Origin: Streptomyces sp. NBC_01723
GTDB lineage: Bacteria > Actinomycetota > Actinomycetes > Streptomycetales > Streptomycetaceae
Assembly (NCBI RefSeq): GCF_036246005.1
Contig: NZ_CP109171.1
Location: 7,490,001-7,554,000, forward strand
DNA: 64,000 nucleotides
Direction of reading: 5' to 3'
The position numbers and the translations under genes were made by a program. This document shows, piece after piece, positions 60,068 through 64,000 of this stretch. The notes beneath the pieces were generated by a model, which worked only from the letters and a program-made list of their open reading frames with translations, was not told the DNA's origin and ran no database searches. Numbering within the stretch: the stretch's first letter is position 1; each line of letters starts with the position of its first letter.

Positions 60068-63000
60068 ATGGCACGAACCGCGGTCCAGCACGAGGCCGAC
60101 AGTCTGCTGCACGCCCTCGACCCGCTCGCCCACCCGGCCCGCATGCGCGAACTCGTCGTGCGCGCGGGCGATTCGGACGACCCGCGGTCCCTGCTCGCCG
60201 AGCTGGAGACGCGCGGCGCCCACGGACGCCGGCTCGCCGTCGTCGCCGCGTCCGCCGCGGGCGACACCGGGTGGATCGCGGACCGGATCGCCGACCCCGA
60301 CCCCTACGTACGCGGTCACGCCCTGCGCGTCGCCGACAGCCTGGGCGTGCCGGACGCCGCGTTCGAGGCGGCCCTCGCCGACGCCCCCGAGACGGCCCGT
60401 CGCTCCCTGCTGCGCGCCGTCGTGGCCGGCGGGCGCACCGCCCTCGCCGACCGGCTGGTCGACGGGGTGCGCCGCGACCGGGGCGACACCGAGGCCACCC
60501 GCCTGCTGCCGGGCTGCACCGCGCCGACGGTCGCCCGGCTGCTGCCCGGACTGCTCTACGCGGTGCGGGCCTGGTCGCCGCTGGCCAAGCGGCACCGCGC
60601 GGCCCTCTTCGAGGCCCTGGAACGGGAGCTGACCGCACTGCCCGAGGCCCTGCGCGACACCTGGTGGCGCCGGTACGCGCACCCGACGGCTCTCCTCGCG
60701 CCCACCGAACCCGCGCGCGTGCTGCGACTGCTGGAGGAGTACGGGCCGAGCCGGCTGCCGCACGAACTGCTCGGCGCGCTCCCCGCGTTCGCCGCGGCGG
60801 ACCCCCGGCGGACGCTGCGCCTGCTCCCCACGCCCGCCTGGACCGCCGTCACCGGCGTGCACCGGCTGGGACGCACGGTCCTGTACCGGCTGACCCGGCA
60901 CGACTCGCCCGAACTCGTCGCCTACGCCCGGACACTGCTGCCCTACGGCGACCTGCCGCGGCTGCTCAAGGCGCTCCCGCCCGCCCGGCGCCCCGCCCTG
61001 TGCGAGGCAGTCCGCGAGGGGCGGGGAGCCGGCGCCGTCCTGGTCGACGAGCCGCTCCTGGAGGTGCTGCCGCGCCCGCACGCCGTCCGGGAGGCGCGGG
61101 CGGCCGCCGCACGCGCGCGTGCCCACGGAGCCGGCGCGTACACCGTCCTGGTCGCCGAGTCCTTCCTCCCGGTGGCCGAGGTGCACGACCGGCTGCTGGC
61201 GGCCACCGGGCAGCCCGACGCCGACGACCGCGCCCGCGCCTGGCGCCTGCTGGTCCGCAACGCCGCCCGCTCCGGCGATCCGGCCGCCGTCACCGCCGTG
61301 CTCCGGGACATGGCCCGGCTGGCCAACGAACAGGACCCGGTACGGTCCGCCGCGCTGCGGGCGGCGGGCGCCGTCCCGGCCGCCCTGTTCACCGAGGAGG
61401 CCGCCGATCTCCTGGACCGCGTCGCCACCGACGCCGTCGCGGCCCGCGACTCCTCGCCCGAGACCCGCCGCCTGCTCAGCACCCTCGCCCTCGCCATCCT
61501 GCGCGAGCACGCGGCCGGCGGCACGCGCGCCCTGGTGAACTGGGCGCTGCGCACCCTCGTCCGGATATCCGGCACCACCGGCGGCGCCGACCTCGGCCGC
61601 CTCGACCGCACCCTGCGGCGCGGCCAGGAACACCAGGTGTACGAGGCGCTGCGCCCGTGGATCGAGGCCGGGGCCGAGAAGTCCGACTACGGGCTCGTCT
61701 TCGCGCTCGCCCGCGCGGTGGGCCCCCGCGCCGCCGGGATGCCGGAACTCCAGGACCTGCTCTGGCAGGCCGTCCGGTACGGCAACGACACGACCGCGCG
61801 CACCGCGGTCGGCCTGTGGCTCGAACCACCCGCCACCCGCGACGAACGCGCGGCCCGCGTCCTCGCCCACGAACCGTCGGCGGCCGTGCTCGCGCCGGTG
61901 CGCGACGTGCTCGTGCGGCGCCGCACCGACCTGCTCGACCCGCTGCTCGCCGAGACGCCGCCGTACGGCAGGTTCCTGACCAAGGGCACCCGCTGGTCGC
62001 TCCCGGTGGGCGCGCACGAGGTGAGCCGGTGGGTGCCGCGCCAGCAGCTCGCCCTGCTGCGCCATTGCGCCGCGCGGGCGGCCGACGCCGGACTGCCGCT
62101 GCACGCGCGGGCGACGGCCCTGACCCGGGCCGCCGCCGTGCCCGACGGGGGAGCCGACCTCCTGCGCCGCTGGACCGGATCGGCGGAGGTGGTCCTCGCG
62201 GAGGCCGCGCTCGCCGCCCTGGCCGGCACCGACCGGGCCGCCGAGTCACTGCCCGAGCTGCTGGCCCACGCGGGCGGCGACCGGGCCCGCGTCGCCGTGT
62301 ACGCGGTCACCCGGGCGTCCCGGCAGGCGCGGCCGTCGGTCCTCGCCGGCCACCTGCGGGACGTGCTGCGGGCGCCGGACGCCAAGGTGACCAGCCGCAA
62401 GGAGGCCGTCCGCCTCGCCGCGGTCCGGCTCGCCGTGCCGGACGCCGCGGCCCTCGTCGCCGAGGTGTACGCCCGCCCGGGCACCCACCGGGACGTCCGC
62501 GCCGCCTGCGTCGCCTTCACCGGCGGGCTGCTGGGGCACGAGGAGGTCTGGGAGCTGCTGCACGACGCGGCGGCCGGTACGCCGGTCCTGCGGGCCGCAC
62601 TGCTGCGGGCCCTGCCGATGAACCTGCCCGAGGCCCACCGCGCCCGCTACGCGGCCCTGGTGCGTGACGTGGCCGCCGACTACGCCGCCGACTCGGCCAC
62701 CGCGATCCTCGCCTTCCAGGCGCTGGCCCGCTGGGCCCCCTGGTCGGCCGAGGCGCCCGGCGTGCTCGCCAGGGCCGTCACGGACCTCGGCAACCGCGGG
62801 ACCTGGGCCTCCGCCGCCAACGCCCTGATCGGCGCGGCGTCGAGCGCCCCGCACGGCCTCACCGGACTGCTGGACGCCCTGACCACGCTGGCCGGGACGG
62901 AGGACGGCGACGGCAGCGACGCGGGGGAGACCCGGGACCGGCCGTCCCACCGCCGGATCGAGGCCCTCGTCGCCGGACTCGAAACGGGATGCCGGCGCCC

Positions 63001-63430
63001 CGAGGCGGTCCGCCCGGCCGCCCTGGCCGCCGCCGAGCTGCTGTCCGCGTACGACGCCCACGTGGCCCGGGCCGCCGTGCTCGCGGCGCACCACGTGGAC
63101 CTGAGCGCCGTACCGCCGCGCCTGGACCGGGTGGCCGACCTGGCGGGACCCGACCGCCCGGCGCTCGCGGCGCGGGTCGCGGGCGCCCTGCGCGAGCGAC
63201 TGGAGACCCGGGCACAGCCCGGCGACTCCACGGTGCTGCTCGCCGAGGCCCGGACGCTGGCCGAGCACGGCGGTCACGCCCGCGGGCTGATGGCCGTGGC
63301 CGTCACCGGCGCGCTCGGCCAGCGCGAGGACTGGCCCGCCCCCTGGCGAGCCGCGCTGCGCACCCTGCGCCGCCACCCCGTCCCCGACGTACGCGACGCG
63401 GCGCTGGAGGAGACGACGGCCTACGAGTGA
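60068..63430 (+). CDS. Large HEAT-like helical-repeat protein (1120 aa), function unknown
   Basis: I do not recognise a specific family. The 1120-residue product has no signal peptide or membrane segment and is almost entirely helical and Ala/Arg/Leu-rich, with repeated two-helix units of HEAT-like character (ADPDPYVRGHALRVADSLGV, EAALADAPETARRSLLRAVV, RAPDAKVTSRKEAVRLAAVR, LRRHPVPDVRDAALEETTAY). Such scaffolds usually bind other proteins. ATG 60068 is the first in frame; no strong RBS precedes it (CAGGCAG). It stands alone between the Wbl gene and the desaturase. Codon use matches neighbours. Confidence 0.8.
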   Translation: MARTAVQHEADSLLHALDPLAHPARMRELVVRAGDSDDPRSLLAELETRGAHGRRLAVVAASAAGDTGWIADRIADPDPYVRGHALRVADSLGVPDAAFEAALADAPETARRSLLRAVVAGGRTALADRLVDGVRRDRGDTEATRLLPGCTAPTVARLLPGLLYAVRAWSPLAKRHRAALFEALERELTALPEALRDTWWRRYAHPTALLAPTEPARVLRLLEEYGPSRLPHELLGALPAFAAADPRRTLRLLPTPAWTAVTGVHRLGRTVLYRLTRHDSPELVAYARTLLPYGDLPRLLKALPPARRPALCEAVREGRGAGAVLVDEPLLEVLPRPHAVREARAAAARARAHGAGAYTVLVAESFLPVAEVHDRLLAATGQPDADDRARAWRLLVRNAARSGDPAAVTAVLRDMARLANEQDPVRSAALRAAGAVPAALFTEEAADLLDRVATDAVAARDSSPETRRLLSTLALAILREHAAGGTRALVNWALRTLVRISGTTGGADLGRLDRTLRRGQEHQVYEALRPWIEAGAEKSDYGLVFALARAVGPRAAGMPELQDLLWQAVRYGNDTTARTAVGLWLEPPATRDERAARVLAHEPSAAVLAPVRDVLVRRRTDLLDPLLAETPPYGRFLTKGTRWSLPVGAHEVSRWVPRQQLALLRHCAARAADAGLPLHARATALTRAAAVPDGGADLLRRWTGSAEVVLAEAALAALAGTDRAAESLPELLAHAGGDRARVAVYAVTRASRQARPSVLAGHLRDVLRAPDAKVTSRKEAVRLAAVRLAVPDAAALVAEVYARPGTHRDVRAACVAFTGGLLGHEEVWELLHDAAAGTPVLRAALLRALPMNLPEAHRARYAALVRDVAADYAADSATAILAFQALARWAPWSAEAPGVLARAVTDLGNRGTWASAANALIGAASSAPHGLTGLLDALTTLAGTEDGDGSDAGETRDRPSHRRIEALVAGLETGCRRPEAVRPAALAAAELLSAYDAHVARAAVLAAHHVDLSAVPPRLDRVADLAGPDRPALAARVAGALRERLETRAQPGDSTVLLAEARTLAEHGGHARGLMAVAVTGALGQREDWPAPWRAALRTLRRHPVPDVRDAALEETTAYE

Positions 63431-63476
63431 CGGACCCGGCCGCGGTCGGCGTCGTCGTCACCGGTGCCGCCTGCGG

Positions 63477-64000
63477 TCAGCCCGCCGCGCGGGCCGCCAT
63501 CCGGGCCTTGCGTGCCGCCAGCTTCTCGTCGAACTTGGCTGCCTCGGCGTCCAGCCCGCCCATGTAGAGACCCAGTTCCTCCTGGGCCCGCACACCCTCC
63601 GGGCCGAGTCCGTCGATCTCCAGGACCTTCAGGAAGCGCAGCACGGGCTGGAGCACGTCGTCGTGGTGGATGCGCAGGTTGTAGACCTCGCCGATCGCCA
63701 TCTGCGCGGCGGCCCGCTCGAAGCCGGGCATGCCGTGACCGGGCATCCGGAAGTTGACGACCACGTCCCGCACGGCCTGCATGGTGAGGTCGGGCGCGAT
63801 CTCGAAGGCGGCCTTGAGCAGGTTCCGGTAGAAGACCATGTGCAGGTTCTCGTCGGTCGCGATGCGGGCCAGCATGCGGTCGCAGACCGGGTCGCCGGAC
63901 TGGTGGCCGGTGTTGCGGTGCGAGACGCGGGTGGCCAGCTCCTGGAAGGCGACGTAGGCCACCGAGTGCAGCATCGAGTGCCGGTTGTCCGACTCGAAGC
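63477..64000 (-). CDS. Acyl-ACP desaturase, C-terminal part (gene runs off the right edge)
   Basis: The last 174 codons of a di-iron desaturase, ending AARKARMAARAAG, are visible. The second iron-binding helix is present as RIATDENLHMVFYRNLLKAA (D/E-E-x-x-H), and the upstream block SVAYVAFQELATRVSHRNTG resembles plant-type stearoyl-ACP desaturases found in actinobacteria. The family uses O2 and ferredoxin to insert a double bond in acyl chains bound to acyl carrier protein. The N-terminal half, with the first iron-binding helix, lies outside the window. Confidence 0.9.
   Translation of the reverse strand, partial: FESDNRHSMLHSVAYVAFQELATRVSHRNTGHQSGDPVCDRMLARIATDENLHMVFYRNLLKAAFEIAPDLTMQAVRDVVVNFRMPGHGMPGFERAAAQMAIGEVYNLRIHHDDVLQPVLRFLKVLEIDGLGPEGVRAQEELGLYMGGLDAEAAKFDEKLAARKARMAARAAG

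Noticed and set aside
58139..62104. Minus-strand open frame of 1321 codons across the LacI, VOC, Wbl and repeat-protein region
   Set aside because: It overlaps four better-supported genes, including in-frame motif-bearing Wbl and VOC proteins, and has low-complexity translation.
1..64000. tRNA, rRNA, insertion sequences, integrases, phage genes, attachment sites
   Set aside because: No T-loop GGTTCGA-type clusters with a cloverleaf, transposase or integrase motifs were seen. The REP-like element in pcaF is the only dispersed-repeat candidate.

Overview
This window is a stretch of Streptomyces chromosome. The DNA is very GC-rich with strong third-position GC bias. Start codons are often GTG or TTG, genes are commonly joined by 4-base GTGA/ATGA overlaps, and many products belong to streptomycete families: a SapB (ram) morphogen cluster, a Wbl protein, a small two-domain laccase, a DUF2510 protein, a DUF4132-like protein, and LigD-type ligase and polymerase on separate genes. 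From memory, the order (transketolase, glucanase, phosphopantetheinyl transferase, ram, phospholipase C, pca, ligase/polymerase, small laccase, LacI, Wbl) resembles one arm of the S. coelicolor chromosome. I saw no tRNA, rRNA, CRISPR array, IS element or phage genes.

Layout. 1-9 kb: the 5' end of transketolase, an AraC regulator, a secreted GH16 glucanase with a LacI-type operator, a broken IclR gene, an ATP-grasp enzyme, a metallophosphoesterase coupled to a phosphopantetheinyl transferase, and an XRE regulator with an HExxH peptidase opposite a stand-alone MmyB-type ligand-binding protein. 9.5-15 kb: a hydroxyproline catabolic operon (three-subunit D-hydroxyproline dehydrogenase, DapA-family deaminase, epimerase, GntR regulator), then debris of a Rieske protein and an ABC ATPase. 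15.5-23 kb: ramC-ramS-ramA-ramB with convergent ramR. 23.5-29.4 kb: a DUF4132-like gene and a 1669-residue protein of unknown function. 29.4-36.6 kb: an MHS-type transporter, Tat-exported phospholipase C, a DMT transporter and PAP2 pair under a divergent TetR regulator, and a DUF2510 membrane protein. 36.9-39.6 kb: a large ATPase/TPR protein resembling a LAL regulator without its DNA-binding domain.

39.6-46.8 kb is the complete protocatechuate (beta-ketoadipate) operon pcaI-J-F-H-G-B-L, read leftward, with divergent MarR-type pcaV. 46.8-51.4 kb holds a DUF3048 lipoprotein, a zinc alcohol dehydrogenase, and divergent NHEJ-type DNA ligase and LigD polymerase genes. 51.4-57.3 kb holds two translationally coupled secreted proteins (ThuA plus PQQ-type sugar dehydrogenase; cupredoxin plus OmpL47 repeats plus DUF1080), opposite the small laccase. 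The rest is a LacI regulator with a partial 3' duplication, a two-domain VOC protein, a Wbl protein, a 1120-residue repeat protein and the C-terminal part of an acyl-ACP desaturase.

Most notable observations: a TTA (bldA-type) codon in ramR, the only in-frame one I found; paired defects in the RamA and RamB nucleotide-binding domains that fall in the same composite ATP site; a strong hairpin between ramS and ramA; an in-frame REP-like insertion in the pcaF thiolase; a TetR operator array with exact 16-bp phasing; the doubly broken IclR gene; and a possible extracellular quinoprotein-cupredoxin-laccase sugar-oxidation module.
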